The notes: generated from the sequence alone by a model not told the origin. DNA of 54,095 bases from Bacteroidales bacterium (GCA_024400545.1 JAKSMO010000010.1:1-54095), one strand, 5' to 3'. Positions 6,788-16,085 are shown, counted from the first letter of the stretch. Numbers and translations are program-made.

Positions 6788-9700
6788 TCACATATTATAA
6801 AAATAATCATTCACTTTAGACTTATAATAAGGTGATAAGGAGGGAGGTACGGTGCGGAATAGTTCTGAATTTTTGTCTTGCAACCGCTTAAATTTTTCTA
6901 TTTCTGAAGGCGACATTTGATGATTTATGTCTTTAGCCTCACGGCTTTGGCGACGCTCCTCTTTTTCACGCTCCATTTCGGCCTTTTCGTGTTCAAGCAA
7001 ACGGGTCATAATTTGCTGCTGCCTATTGATGGTCTGTTGAGTTATGACCTTGTTAACCAGATCGGTCTCAGTTTGTTCCATTTGCTTCATCAATTGATCG
7101 ATTTCTCTGGCCAACTTGGCATTTCCGGCACTTCCTTGCTTCAATTCCTGGCCATATTCCTGCATCATGCGACGAATCATTTCTTGTTGTGCGGCCATAC
7201 GCGCAAACTCTTGGCTCATTTGAGAACTTCCTTTATCACCTAACTTTTTGCGTTGTCCTTTTTGATCGGCTTTTCCCTCTTTATCTAATTGTTTCTTAAG
7301 CGCTTCCATTTGCTTATTAAGCTCTTGCTGCATCTGTTTCATCGATTTGGGCGATGGCTTACCCTTACCAGGGTTGCTACAACTACCTTGCTGTTTTTTG
7401 CCTTTGTTTTTACAGCTTCCATTTTTCTTCTGTTGCTGGTTGGCACGCATCTGGCTTTGCATCTGATCGAGCGATTCTGCCAAAACTAGGGCAAGATTGT
7501 TGAATGAAGTCATAGCATATTGCATCGACGAAGCTGCTTGCGGATTCTTATATTCGCCATAAAAAGACTGGTTCAGATTAAGCAAATCACGCAAAGAACG
7601 AGAGATACTATTGTTGATTTCCGATACATTCTTATTGATGACCGATGCCACTTTAACCTGTCGTTTGGCAATAGCGCGAAGCGAATCCTCTACATTGCGA
7701 AAATCATCCTTTACTTTATTCTGACTTGATATAATAGATTGATATAAAGGATCTTGTATATAGGTATTCTGAGCTTTAGAAATCAGTTTTTCTTGATTGA
7801 ATGATAGCTGAACCAAGCTCTTGAGTAAGCGACGAATAAGTTCAGCGTCCTCGGCCAGATCTTGTTGCTCGAGATCTTGTTCGGCCTCAGCAAGTTGCTC
7901 GGACAATTGATCAAGCTGATCAGCAGCTTCTTTCTGCTGCTGAGATGCATCTTTATTCTTGCCCTTCTTCATATTATCCTCAGCATTTTGCTGATTCTGA
8001 TCGATCTTTTTCATTAGATCTTGGTCAACCTTGAAATTCAAGTCTTTATCAATATCCTTATACTCTTTTTGGATATCCTTGATGTCTTGCTGAAGTTTAT
8101 CAAATTGCTGCGACAAATCTTGCTGTTCTTTGGCTAGCTTCTCTTTTTCGTCCTTAGAATTGGCTTTCTCAGATTTTTGAGACAGATCACGCTGTTTTTC
8201 AGCTAATTGTTCGGTTTTTTGAATGGCATCTTCCACCTTTTTTTCCATCTCCAAACGCTTCATCAATTCGATATTCTGGTCGAGTTGCTTCTCTAAGTCG
8301 GCATTATCCATCTTTAGTTGTTCGAGCTGTTCTTGGATGTTCTTTTTGTCCATCTCCTGCATCATCTTGTCGATTTCCTGCATCATCTTTTTCATCTCAT
8401 CGTTCATTACCTCATTCATCAGACGCTCGAGCTCTTGCTGTTTTTCTAACAACTTTTCGCTTTGATCTTTATATTTTTGTTCCAAACGTTTGTTTTCTTG
8501 CAGCTGTTGTTGCATTTGTTGTAGCAGATTCTTGACCTCCTGTTGTTTCTTGGCCAAATCCTGAAGGTCTTTTTTGTCCTGCCAGCTCAACTCTTTCTTA
8601 TCCACCAACTTACGCATAAGTTCATTGATATCTTGCTGCATTTTTTTGAGCTCAGATACAGACTTTTGTGCTTTGTTCTGTGCTTCGGCAGAATTGCGCT
8701 CGAGGATATTCTCCAATTCTTTTTCGGTAGGAATCACCACCTCAAATTGTTGTGAAGTGGCTGACTTGGGGCCATGCACGCCATCATTATCCCACACCTG
8801 GAAATAATAGACTAACTTATCGCCAGGATTGAGCTGAATTTCGGCCAGATTGGTGGAGAAATAAAATTCTTGAACGGATTCGTTGGAAAGGCCTATTGGC
8901 GTAGTGGTTACAACTTTGTGAGATGTATCATTTACATTGGTTATCACCATCTTAAACTCAAGTTTGGAGAAACCATAATCGTCTTTAATTCGGCCATTGA
9001 AGAACAAACGGTCGGGCATTGTGGAATCCTGCATCTCAAGAACAGAAATCATGGGTATCGCATCTTCAACCGTTGTAACAGCATAGGTTAAAGTGTCGGA
9101 ATTTGGAGAAAAATCGTTGGCAGCAGAAAACGAATATTCAAAGGACTGCATGGCACGAAGCGAGAAGGAAATTCGGCCGTTAGCATCAGGTATTAATTTT
9201 TTAACTTGTTCGTTAACAAAGAAATACAGAGTATCTACATGAGAGGTATTGAAATACCATTTGATAGATGTTCCTTGTGGAACAACAACCTCGCCTTCGT
9301 TGGAAAGGGTTTCGGAAGCCTTGTTAGTATAGGTGGGGTAGGAGAGGGCTAATTGGAAATCGACCACAGAAGGTTTAGGAAATACTTTAAGCGTATATTC
9401 ACTAGAAACAACCTGAGCTGCCTCAAAATGAAAATCAACACTGCGCTGAACTGTTTTAAAAGTATAAGAATAATGAGTTTTATCAATTTGCACCATTTTG
9501 AATATGTTGCCGTTTATGTTGATAAAAGCCTCGTTAGGTATGGAATTGCCTTCAATGGAAACAAGTAATTCAAAATCATCTTGTTGAGAGCATTCCAAAA
9601 GTTTATTTTGAATAACAAAAGAAAAGGGAGCTGGGCGCTCGAATTGAGTGGAATAGTGTGTGATACGATGAGAAGGCTGAGTGAGTAGGGTGGGGGAGAA

Positions 9701-10210
9701 AAGGAGTATTGCAATTATAAGGATGACGGGAATGGCAAGATATTTGAGATACTTGGTATTGGCCTTAATATCGATAGCCCTATGGAAAGGAACGGGCTTG
9801 AGCTGCGCTGTTTTTTGAGCAATAGCAGCTTGAAGAAGATCATCATGGGCACTGGTACCTGACTGTTGTAACTGAAGCAGGTTGAGCAATTTATCTTTGA
9901 CTTCAGGGAAGTGACTGCCCACAATACGCGCAGCATCTTCATAGGAGATAGTTTTGCCCAAACGGAACATCTTAGCCAAAGGAATAAGCACATAATAGCC
10001 TATAAGTCCGAAACTAACAAGTAAAAACACCCAAAAGAAAATAGCGCGTATTATGGTGCCGAAATAGCCAAAATATTCGAAAAATGATAGGACTAAATAT
10101 AATGACAATAGCAGCGTAAGGACATATAGTATGCCTTTTATCATCCTGTTTTTGTAGTACTTACGGATGAAATTATCGAGACTTGACAGTATAGTATCCT
10201 TATTTTGCAC
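6788..10210 (-). CDS. DUF4175 family membrane-anchored coiled-coil protein
   Basis: About 1140 residues. Two or three transmembrane helices lie in the first 90 residues and another around residue 160 (YLKYLAIPVILIIAILLF). Next comes a beta-rich Ig-like region, then about 500 residues of Gln/Lys/Glu-rich coiled coil (KLLEKQQELERLMNEV and similar). This is the DUF4175 layout of Bacteroidota; function is unknown and an envelope role is inferred. Start choice: GTG at 10210, because a TATTTTTG promoter box lies at 10228-10235 and would place the transcript start inside any longer frame. The alternative is the ATG at 10309, which adds 33 residues. Confidence 0.85.
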   Translation of the reverse strand: MQNKDTILSSLDNFIRKYYKNRMIKGILYVLTLLLSLYLVLSFFEYFGYFGTIIRAIFFWVFLLVSFGLIGYYVLIPLAKMFRLGKTISYEDAARIVGSHFPEVKDKLLNLLQLQQSGTSAHDDLLQAAIAQKTAQLKPVPFHRAIDIKANTKYLKYLAIPVILIIAILLFSPTLLTQPSHRITHYSTQFERPAPFSFVIQNKLLECSQQDDFELLVSIEGNSIPNEAFININGNIFKMVQIDKTHYSYTFKTVQRSVDFHFEAAQVVSSEYTLKVFPKPSVVDFQLALSYPTYTNKASETLSNEGEVVVPQGTSIKWYFNTSHVDTLYFFVNEQVKKLIPDANGRISFSLRAMQSFEYSFSAANDFSPNSDTLTYAVTTVEDAIPMISVLEMQDSTMPDRLFFNGRIKDDYGFSKLEFKMVITNVNDTSHKVVTTTPIGLSNESVQEFYFSTNLAEIQLNPGDKLVYYFQVWDNDGVHGPKSATSQQFEVVIPTEKELENILERNSAEAQNKAQKSVSELKKMQQDINELMRKLVDKKELSWQDKKDLQDLAKKQQEVKNLLQQMQQQLQENKRLEQKYKDQSEKLLEKQQELERLMNEVMNDEMKKMMQEIDKMMQEMDKKNIQEQLEQLKMDNADLEKQLDQNIELMKRLEMEKKVEDAIQKTEQLAEKQRDLSQKSEKANSKDEKEKLAKEQQDLSQQFDKLQQDIKDIQKEYKDIDKDLNFKVDQDLMKKIDQNQQNAEDNMKKGKNKDASQQQKEAADQLDQLSEQLAEAEQDLEQQDLAEDAELIRRLLKSLVQLSFNQEKLISKAQNTYIQDPLYQSIISSQNKVKDDFRNVEDSLRAIAKRQVKVASVINKNVSEINNSISRSLRDLLNLNQSFYGEYKNPQAASSMQYAMTSFNNLALVLAESLDQMQSQMRANQQQKKNGSCKNKGKKQQGSCSNPGKGKPSPKSMKQMQQELNKQMEALKKQLDKEGKADQKGQRKKLGDKGSSQMSQEFARMAAQQEMIRRMMQEYGQELKQGSAGNAKLAREIDQLMKQMEQTETDLVNKVITQQTINRQQQIMTRLLEHEKAEMEREKEERRQSREAKDINHQMSPSEIEKFKRLQDKNSELFRTVPPSLSPYYKSKVNDYFYNM

Positions 10211-10227
10211 AATATTTAAATAACTTG

Positions 10228-10235
10228 CAAAAATA
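10228..10235 (-). promoter_or_regulatory. -7 box deciding the DUF4175 start
   Basis: TATTTTTG on the minus strand. A transcript starting about 7 nt downstream would have a leader of roughly 12 nt before the GTG at 10210 and would exclude the ATG at 10309. Confidence 0.5.
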
Positions 10236-10455
10236 CGAAATTTTTTGGATATATCGCTGTTATTTTTCGACTTGAAATAAATTATAGGTAACTTCCCAAA
10301 ATCCTTCATGTGGCCCGCTACACCTCTTTGGTTGATCCTCTTTGGTTGATAACATTTGATTCTAGAATCAGTTTGCTCAAAATAAACCTTTCAAATTCCA
10401 AATTAATTTTGAGAAGTAACTATGGAAAAAAAAGCATTAATCAAAATAAAAAGTG

Positions 10456-10463
10456 TACCTTTG
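10456..10463 (+). promoter_or_regulatory. -7 box of the SDR gene
   Basis: TACCTTTG, 20 nt upstream of the ATG at 10484. Confidence 0.6.
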
Positions 10464-10483
10464 CATTTTGAAAAAAACACATT

Positions 10484-11299
10484 ATGAATAAAGTAATCAT
10501 CATAACAGGAGCATCGTCGGGATTCGGAAAAATAACTGCCGAACGTTTAGCTAAGCACGGACATACCGTATATGGAATCTGCCGTAGATCAATGCAGCAT
10601 GAAAGCATCAAATATATTCAGTTGGATGTGAGAGACAAAGAAGCTATCGCGCTGAATATAAAAGAAATACATGATAAAGAAGGCCACATTGATGTACTGA
10701 TAAACAATGCGGGCATGGGCATTGGGGGATCGCTAGAAATGGCCACACAAGAGGAGATTGAGACTCAAATGAATGTGAATTTTATGGGCTGCGTGAATAT
10801 GTGTCAAAGTGTGCTTCCCTATATGAGAAAACAACGCAATGGGAAAATCATAAATTTGAGCTCTATTGGCGGAATTATGGGCTTACCCTACCAAGGGTTC
10901 TACTCGGCCTCGAAATTCGCTATAGAGGGCTTTTCTGAGGCTCTGAGCGCCGAAGTAAAGGGCTTTGGCATCAAGGTTTCGATGGTGGAACCAGGCGACT
11001 TTGCCACCAACTTTACGGCCAGCCGCAAGAACTCTGAGGCCACGATGAATGACCCTGACTACGGCCCAATTTTCAAACGCTCTCTCGGACTGATTGAGAA
11101 AGAGGAGAATGGGGGTTTGAAACCTGAGGTTTTGGCTCGCAAAATAGAGAAAATCGTAAATGCCAAGCATCCAAGACTGCGCTATGTGGTGGCAAATTTG
11201 GAGCAATGGTTCTCGGTTGTTCTTAAAAGGTTGATACCCGGCAATTTGTTTGTTGATATCTTAGTCAGCTACTATAAAACTAAGCCTAACAAACATTAA
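10484..11299 (+). CDS. Short-chain dehydrogenase/reductase (SDR family)
   Basis: 271 residues with a classical SDR layout: TGASSGFG at residues 8-15 for the nucleotide, NNAG at 74-77, catalytic Ser at about 127 (LSSIGG), and Tyr140/Lys144 (YSASK). The C-terminal extension VVLKRLIPGNLFVDILVSYYK is amphipathic and could touch the membrane. The substrate is not visible. It is the only plus-strand gene between 1.9 and 15 kb and faces a convergent acyltransferase-serine palmitoyltransferase pair, so a 3-ketosphinganine reductase role is possible but unproven; membership in the same pathway is inference. Own promoter at 10456; shared terminator downstream. Confidence 0.88.
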   Translation: MNKVIIITGASSGFGKITAERLAKHGHTVYGICRRSMQHESIKYIQLDVRDKEAIALNIKEIHDKEGHIDVLINNAGMGIGGSLEMATQEEIETQMNVNFMGCVNMCQSVLPYMRKQRNGKIINLSSIGGIMGLPYQGFYSASKFAIEGFSEALSAEVKGFGIKVSMVEPGDFATNFTASRKNSEATMNDPDYGPIFKRSLGLIEKEENGGLKPEVLARKIEKIVNAKHPRLRYVVANLEQWFSVVLKRLIPGNLFVDILVSYYKTKPNKH

Positions 11300-11342
11300 A
11301 CTAACAAAACAATTAACTTATAACTAATTGGTATTCAAATAA

Positions 11343-11373
11343 TAGGTGCCAGTATTAACTATACTGACACCTA
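11343..11373. terminator. Bidirectional hairpin terminator
   Basis: 13-bp arms (11343-11355 and 11361-11373, one mismatch) around a 5-nt loop, between the convergent SDR and acyltransferase genes, followed by a T-rich stretch. Confidence 0.75.
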
Positions 11374-11415
11374 CTATTATATTAGAATCTTTTTAAAAGA
11401 TATTATTAGCAATGT

Positions 11416-12537
11416 TTAAATGCTTTTCTTGAAGATAGCTCGTTTGAGTAGGGGAGTGGTATCGTATGTGGTATCCCAAATGCGTTGTGCTTCATTGCCA
11501 ATGATTTGAGGATTGGTGTAGGCCCAACGAACATTGTTCTTGATGGCATTCTTGTTCATCTCGGAATAGTAGATGGAATGCACACCGCGTTTCTGCCATT
11601 CGGGCAGTACACCGTTGAGCAACAAATCGATATCGGTAAAATGATGGAGTGAACGGAGGATATGATACCAGCCGAAGGGGAAAAGACGGCCATTAGCTTT
11701 CTTGAAACCAGCGTTAAGGTCAGGCAGACTGAGACCAAAAGCAATCAGATTATCGTTCTCATCAACCACAAAATTAGCAAATTCAAGATTGACAAAGGGA
11801 ATATACTGTTTGATATAACTGTCGATTTCCTTATCGGTAAAAGGCACAAAATCATAGAGATCTTTGAAAGCACCATTGATAGCCAAAAAGAACTTGCGGG
11901 CATAGGGATAGACCTCTTTACGCGATTTGAAGTGGAGAAGACGGAGGTTGTACTTCTTCATAATCAACTCGTTGATGCGGCCCACCTTTTCGGGAATAGG
12001 CTGAGAAGCAGGCATGATGTACTGTCCCCACTTGCAAGCCACTTCGCAACCCTTACGCTCCACAAAATCAATATAATATTTTGGATTATAAAGGGTTGTC
12101 ATATTCTGGCGTGCTTCGAAATTCTCAATCACCCAGCACTCCTTATCCATATCGGTGAATCCAAAAGGTCCCTCAATCATATTCATACCTTTTGAACGAC
12201 CATAGTCAGCAACAGTATCAAAGAGTTTTTCAAAAACCTCGTAATCCTCTATGAAATCGAACCAACCAAAACGAACAGCCTTCTTATTCCATAACTCATT
12301 GACTGAATGATTGATAATACCAGCCACACGGCCCACAATCTGCTTTCCTCTATAGGCCAGCCACATCTTAAGATCGGCATGTTCGAGGGAGGGATTTTTC
12401 TTGGTAAGAAGATTAATCTCATCAAAATTCAAGGTGGGGATATAAGAAGGCACATCCTTGAAAAGCTTGTTGGCAAAAGTAACGAACTTGCGGAGTTCGC
12501 GACGTGAGCTAACCTCTTTAATTACAATTGGTTCCAT
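11416..12537 (-). CDS. GNAT-fold N-acyltransferase-like protein, candidate sphingolipid acyltransferase
   Basis: 373 residues with no signal peptide. The sequence reads like a large GNAT-type acyltransferase: an N-terminal FxxFxNxLFKDxPxYIP segment, a WLAYRGKQIVGRVAGIINH strand pair near residues 60-80 typical of the acyl-CoA fold, and a FVVDENDNLIAFGLSLPDL strand near residue 265. It lies 14 nt downstream of the serine palmitoyltransferase gene on the same strand, so the two form an operon. Bacterial ceramide synthesis needs an N-acyltransferase of this general type, so N-acylation of the sphingoid base is a reasonable inference. No catalytic residue can be assigned by eye. Confidence 0.65.
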   Translation of the reverse strand: MEPIVIKEVSSRRELRKFVTFANKLFKDVPSYIPTLNFDEINLLTKKNPSLEHADLKMWLAYRGKQIVGRVAGIINHSVNELWNKKAVRFGWFDFIEDYEVFEKLFDTVADYGRSKGMNMIEGPFGFTDMDKECWVIENFEARQNMTTLYNPKYYIDFVERKGCEVACKWGQYIMPASQPIPEKVGRINELIMKKYNLRLLHFKSRKEVYPYARKFFLAINGAFKDLYDFVPFTDKEIDSYIKQYIPFVNLEFANFVVDENDNLIAFGLSLPDLNAGFKKANGRLFPFGWYHILRSLHHFTDIDLLLNGVLPEWQKRGVHSIYYSEMNKNAIKNNVRWAYTNPQIIGNEAQRIWDTTYDTTPLLKRAIFKKSI

Positions 12538-12551
12538 ATAAAATAAATAGG

Positions 12552-13736
12552 TTAGAGTATTTCTAATTGTTTGAAAGTGCGATATATTTTCTCCACAGCC
12601 GTGTCGATCTGCTCATGGGTGTGAGTGGCCATGATGGCAAAACGGATGAGCGTATCGTGCGAAGGCACAGCGGGAGGAATGACGGGAGTAACAAAAATGC
12701 CATCGTCGAAAATCATGCGCGTAGCCAAGAAAGTCTTCTCGGCATCACGAATGAAAAGAGGGATAATGGGCGACTGGGTATTGCCTATCTCGAAGCCCAA
12801 ATCGCGATAACACTTTAACGCATATTCGGTATTGTTCCAAAGCTGAGCCTGACGCTCGGGCTCGCTACGCATGATGTCGAGAGCGGCCGAAGCAGCTGCC
12901 GTGGCAGCAGGGGCGATAGATGCGGTGAAAATATAAGGACGAATATTGTGTTTCAGATAGTTGATAGTCTCTTTATCGGCTGCCAAAAAGCCACCAATAG
13001 AGGCCAAAGACTTAGAGAAAGTGCCCATCACCATCTCCACCTTAGACAACATATTGTAGTGATCGCAAGTGCCACGACCCTCACGACCGAAGACACCCAA
13101 ACCATGAGCCTCATCAACCATCAAAGTGGCCTGATATTTGTCGCAGAGAGCCACCATCTGATCAACGGGAGCCACGTCGCCTTCCATTGAGAAAACACCA
13201 TCTGTAACCACCAGTTTAACAGCATCTTCGGGAAGTTTTTGGAGCACACGCTCCAAATCTTCCATATTGTTATGCTTGTATTTCAAGGTGTTGGCAAAAG
13301 TAATAAGTTTGCCTTCCATGATAGAAGCGTGATCCAATTCATCGTATATCACATAGTCGTTGCGACCCGTGATGCAAGGGATAGTGCCCGAATTGGCCTG
13401 GAAACCGGCAGAGAACAGCAGCACACCTTCCTTGCCCATAAATTCAGCCAACTTGTCCTGCAACTCGATATGGATATCCAAAGTGCCATTAAGGAAGGGA
13501 GAACCGGCACAACCAGTGCCATATTTTTGAATGGCTGCCTGGGCTGCCTCTTTGATCTTAGGGTGATTGGTGAGACCAAGGTAAGAGTTTGAACCAAACA
13601 TCAATACCTTCTTACCGCTGACGATAACCTCAGTGTTTTGTTCCGACGAAATAGGTGTGAAATAAGGGTAAACCCCCTTGGCTTTTGCCTCTTGAGGGAC
13701 AGTATAACGAGATAATTTAGATTGTAAAGGTTTCAT
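12552..13736 (-). CDS. spt: Serine palmitoyltransferase (alpha-oxoamine synthase family)
   Basis: 394 residues, PLP-dependent fold type I. PLP-lysine Lys242 lies in GTFSKSLASIGG; His136 in LDHAS and the DEAH of residues 208-211 are the usual cofactor contacts. The family condenses an amino acid with an acyl-CoA. The Bacteroidota clade closest by eye is serine palmitoyltransferase, which makes 3-ketosphinganine from serine and palmitoyl-CoA, the first step of sphingolipid synthesis. Alternatives are KBL (2-amino-3-ketobutyrate ligase) or BioF. The adjacent acyltransferase-like gene and the absence of biotin or threonine genes favour the sphingolipid role. Cytosolic. Confidence 0.82.
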   Translation of the reverse strand: MKPLQSKLSRYTVPQEAKAKGVYPYFTPISSEQNTEVIVSGKKVLMFGSNSYLGLTNHPKIKEAAQAAIQKYGTGCAGSPFLNGTLDIHIELQDKLAEFMGKEGVLLFSAGFQANSGTIPCITGRNDYVIYDELDHASIMEGKLITFANTLKYKHNNMEDLERVLQKLPEDAVKLVVTDGVFSMEGDVAPVDQMVALCDKYQATLMVDEAHGLGVFGREGRGTCDHYNMLSKVEMVMGTFSKSLASIGGFLAADKETINYLKHNIRPYIFTASIAPAATAAASAALDIMRSEPERQAQLWNNTEYALKCYRDLGFEIGNTQSPIIPLFIRDAEKTFLATRMIFDDGIFVTPVIPPAVPSHDTLIRFAIMATHTHEQIDTAVEKIYRTFKQLEIL

Positions 13737-13796
13737 CTATTCTTTCATTATAAATAAAAGTGCAAATTAACAAAAAAAATCCCATATAACAGAAAT

Positions 13797-14579
13797 CTAT
13801 TCTGTTAAAAAGGTAAACAATCTTTCTGTCAATCTGCTCGCTCCAATTCTAAAAAACTGATTAGTAGTTTGTTCTTTACCTACAATTTGACATGCTAAAA
13901 GATAGTATTTTAACACTTCTTCGGGAGTGGAAATACCTCCAGCAGCTTTAAAACCAACCCACTTTCCAGTTTTTTTATGATGATTACATATTATATTAAG
14001 CATAACTTCGGCTGCCTCCAAAGTGGCCGAAACAGCAATTTTTCCTGTGGAAGTCTTGATAAAATCAGCCCCTGCATCAATAGCTATTTGCGATGCTTTG
14101 GCAATATTATCAGCCGTTTGCAACTCGCCAGTTTCCAATATAACTTTCAGCGTTCGGCCTTGGGTCAAATCGCGAATAGCAGCTATTTCGTCAAATACCT
14201 TTTGGTAGTCTCCTTCCAAAAAAGAACCTCGCGAAATGACCATATCAATTTCGTCGGCACCTTCATCAAGAGCATACTTAATCTCTTGTAACTTAACGGG
14301 TAGGGGAGACTGACCAGCAGGAAAAGCTCCTGCCACAGAAGCAACCTTGATACCGCTATTTTGAAGCAAATGTGCTGCCTGGTGAACAAACACAGGATAC
14401 ACACACACTGCTGCCACATGTGAAATGCCATGCGCGGCATCCTGCAACTGAATAGAACGCTCACAAAGCTGCTGAACACGTTGGCGAGTGTCGGCACCTT
14501 CGAGCGTGGTATTATCAATGCACGAAAAAACCTGCCGCAAAGCATCACGATTTACGGCAGTAGAAATTGATGTTGACAT
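13797..14579 (-). CDS. deoC: Deoxyribose-phosphate aldolase
   Basis: 260 residues, TIM-barrel class I aldolase. The Schiff-base lysine is Lys175 in DAGADFIKTSTGK, and the second active-site lysine is Lys211 in VGFKAAGGI. It cleaves 2-deoxyribose-5-phosphate to glyceraldehyde-3-phosphate and acetaldehyde in deoxynucleoside catabolism. It lies 7 nt downstream of rpiB, so the two pentose-phosphate genes form an operon. Confidence 0.96.
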   Translation of the reverse strand: MSTSISTAVNRDALRQVFSCIDNTTLEGADTRQRVQQLCERSIQLQDAAHGISHVAAVCVYPVFVHQAAHLLQNSGIKVASVAGAFPAGQSPLPVKLQEIKYALDEGADEIDMVISRGSFLEGDYQKVFDEIAAIRDLTQGRTLKVILETGELQTADNIAKASQIAIDAGADFIKTSTGKIAVSATLEAAEVMLNIICNHHKKTGKWVGFKAAGGISTPEEVLKYYLLACQIVGKEQTTNQFFRIGASRLTERLFTFLTE

Positions 14580-14586
14580 TTGTATC

Positions 14587-15030
14587 TTATTTCAACAATT
14601 GACTAATCTTTTCGACACGGCGCTGATGACGACCGCCTTCGAACTCGGTGTTGAGAAATTCGTCAACAATCTGCAGAGCCACTTCCTGTGGAATGAAACG
14701 GGCAGGAATGGAGACCACATTGCAATCGTTGTGCTGACGACCTAGGTGGGCAATCTCGGGAGTCCAGCTCAGAGCGCAACGTACATTGGGATATTTATTA
14801 ACAGTCATCTGCACACCGTTGCCGCTACCGCAAATAACGATACCACGGCGATATTCGCCATTGTTGATAACACGACCCAGCTGATGTGCAAAATCAGGAT
14901 AATCAACACTTTCGCTACTATTAGTACCAAAATCCTTTACCTCAAAACCTTTCTCGGCAAGGTATTTTTTGATTACTTCTTTCAATTCAAAACCGGCATG
15001 ATCGCATGCCATAGGAATAATTTCTTTCAT
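14587..15030 (-). CDS. rpiB: Ribose-5-phosphate isomerase B
   Basis: 147 residues from the ATG at 15030; a slightly longer TTG frame is rejected. ACDHAGFELK at the N-terminus, ICGSGNGVQMTVNK with the catalytic Cys, and the HNDCNVVSIPARF segment identify RpiB/LacAB family isomerases. It interconverts ribose-5-phosphate and ribulose-5-phosphate. First gene of a two-gene operon with deoC, from the promoter at 15063-15070, and the last gene before the candidate replication origin, transcribed away from it. Confidence 0.95.
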   Translation of the reverse strand: MKEIIPMACDHAGFELKEVIKKYLAEKGFEVKDFGTNSSESVDYPDFAHQLGRVINNGEYRRGIVICGSGNGVQMTVNKYPNVRCALSWTPEIAHLGRQHNDCNVVSIPARFIPQEVALQIVDEFLNTEFEGGRHQRRVEKISQLLK

Positions 15031-15062
15031 AAACAAGCGTGTTTATAACTATATTAATTTTG

Positions 15063-15070
15063 CAAAATTA
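15063..15070 (-). promoter_or_regulatory. -7 box of rpiB-deoC
   Basis: TAATTTTG on the minus strand, about 33 nt upstream of the rpiB start. Confidence 0.55.
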
Positions 15071-15109
15071 CACATTTTGCGTAAATCATTCATATTAAAA
15101 CAAATTTAC

Positions 15110-15600
15110 TTTTCCACATATTTTTGAACATATTTGTATGAATAAGAATGTCAACATAATACAAGTTATCAACAATAACAATGTTGATAAGTGAGAATAA
15201 CTTTGTGGATAAAAATTGAAAACATTTTTGGGGCTAGTGACTGTTGAAAACCGACAGTTTTTTCCAACTTTATCAACAATTATACCCTGGCGCAACTATA
15301 GTTTGTACTATCAACAAAAAGCTGTTGGGACAGCAAAACGCCCTTTTGTTGATAAACATTTAAATATAAGAATACCAAACTATTGTAATATGAAAACTTG
15401 TTGATATCTGGTGATAACGAAAAAGCTGACAAAAGCCGTTACACGAGTTATCAACAAAACTAACATGGTTAATAAAAGAAAAAGATTAAATAAAAAGGAT
15501 AAAGATATTTTTAAATCAAAAGAGAAGGTGATTTGGATATTTCAATATCTTTTCGTATCTTTATAAGAAAAGTTTTTTCAATAGCTCCGTTTCACCTTGT
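15110..15600. other. Candidate chromosomal replication origin (oriC)
   Basis: No gene lies here. Eight DnaA-box-like 9-mers fall within 15166-15456. TTATCAACA is exact at 15166, 15270 and 15448 on plus, and at 15182 and 15347 on minus. TTATCCACA, the classic box, is exact at 15204 on minus. One-mismatch boxes lie at 15308 (plus) and 15399 (minus). Positions 15457-15600 are very A/T-rich and could be the unwinding element. Genes to the left run on minus (9 of 10 between 1.9 and 15 kb) and genes to the right on plus (13 of 14 up to 31 kb), the pattern expected around a bidirectional origin. A perfect parS lies at 17618. Use of TTATCAACA by this organism's DnaA is inferred. Confidence 0.72.
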
Positions 15601-15642
15601 TTGAAACGCTATATATTGATTGTTATTTTACGAATAAACAAG

Positions 15643-15806
15643 TGGAGTTACACTGGAGCTGCACTGGAGGTGAAGCGGTGCTAAAAGATCATTCCAAGCC
15701 TTCAGTTCCGTCGATTCTACGGTCATTCTACGGTCATCTTATGGTGATGCTACGGCGTAGGACCGTAGCTGTGCCGTAGAAACTCCGTTGGATCACCGGA
15801 ATGTCT
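15643..15806. repeat. Palindromic array of 11-bp units, element 2 (beside the candidate oriC)
   Basis: The left arm has CTACGGTCATT at 15717, CTACGGTCATC at 15728, TTATGGTGATG at 15739 and a diverged unit at 15706. The centre is 15750-15762. The right arm has CCGTAGCTGTG at 15763, CCGTAGAAACT at 15774, CCGTTGGATCA at 15785 and CCGGAATGTCT at 15796, largely the inverted copy of the left arm. A further run of three 11-mers of another sequence (TGGAGTTACAC, TGGAGCTGCAC, TGGAGGTGAAG) lies at 15643-15675. Not coding. It separates the A/T-rich origin flank from the nadA promoter. Confidence 0.85.
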
Positions 15807-16014
15807 ATGTTGCTACTTTGATTTTTTCGTCTTGGTGAATATGCAAAACGCATCTTGGCCGTTTTCCAAACTTCAAAATTCAATCATTTTTAACGTTAAA
15901 TTCGCCGCAAAAACCTTGTTTTGTCGCTACATATTTAAGATGTTGAAAATTAATTAATAAAGCAGTTTTAAAAAATATTTAAATATTTATATGTTTCAAT
16001 TCATAAATTTTTCG

Positions 16015-16022
16015 TATCTTTG
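16015..16022 (+). promoter_or_regulatory. -7 box of nadA
   Basis: TATCTTTG, about 64 nt upstream of the nadA start. Positions 15807-16014 hold nothing else I can name. Confidence 0.6.
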
Positions 16023-16085
16023 CAGTCCAAAAATATGCACATTTATCCTTCATTTTTTTACAAATAGACACAAATACATTGATAT

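Noticed and set aside
15643-15806. The 11-bp arrays as CRISPR arrays
   Set aside because: Units are 11 bp with no spacers, arms are inverted, and no cas genes are near.
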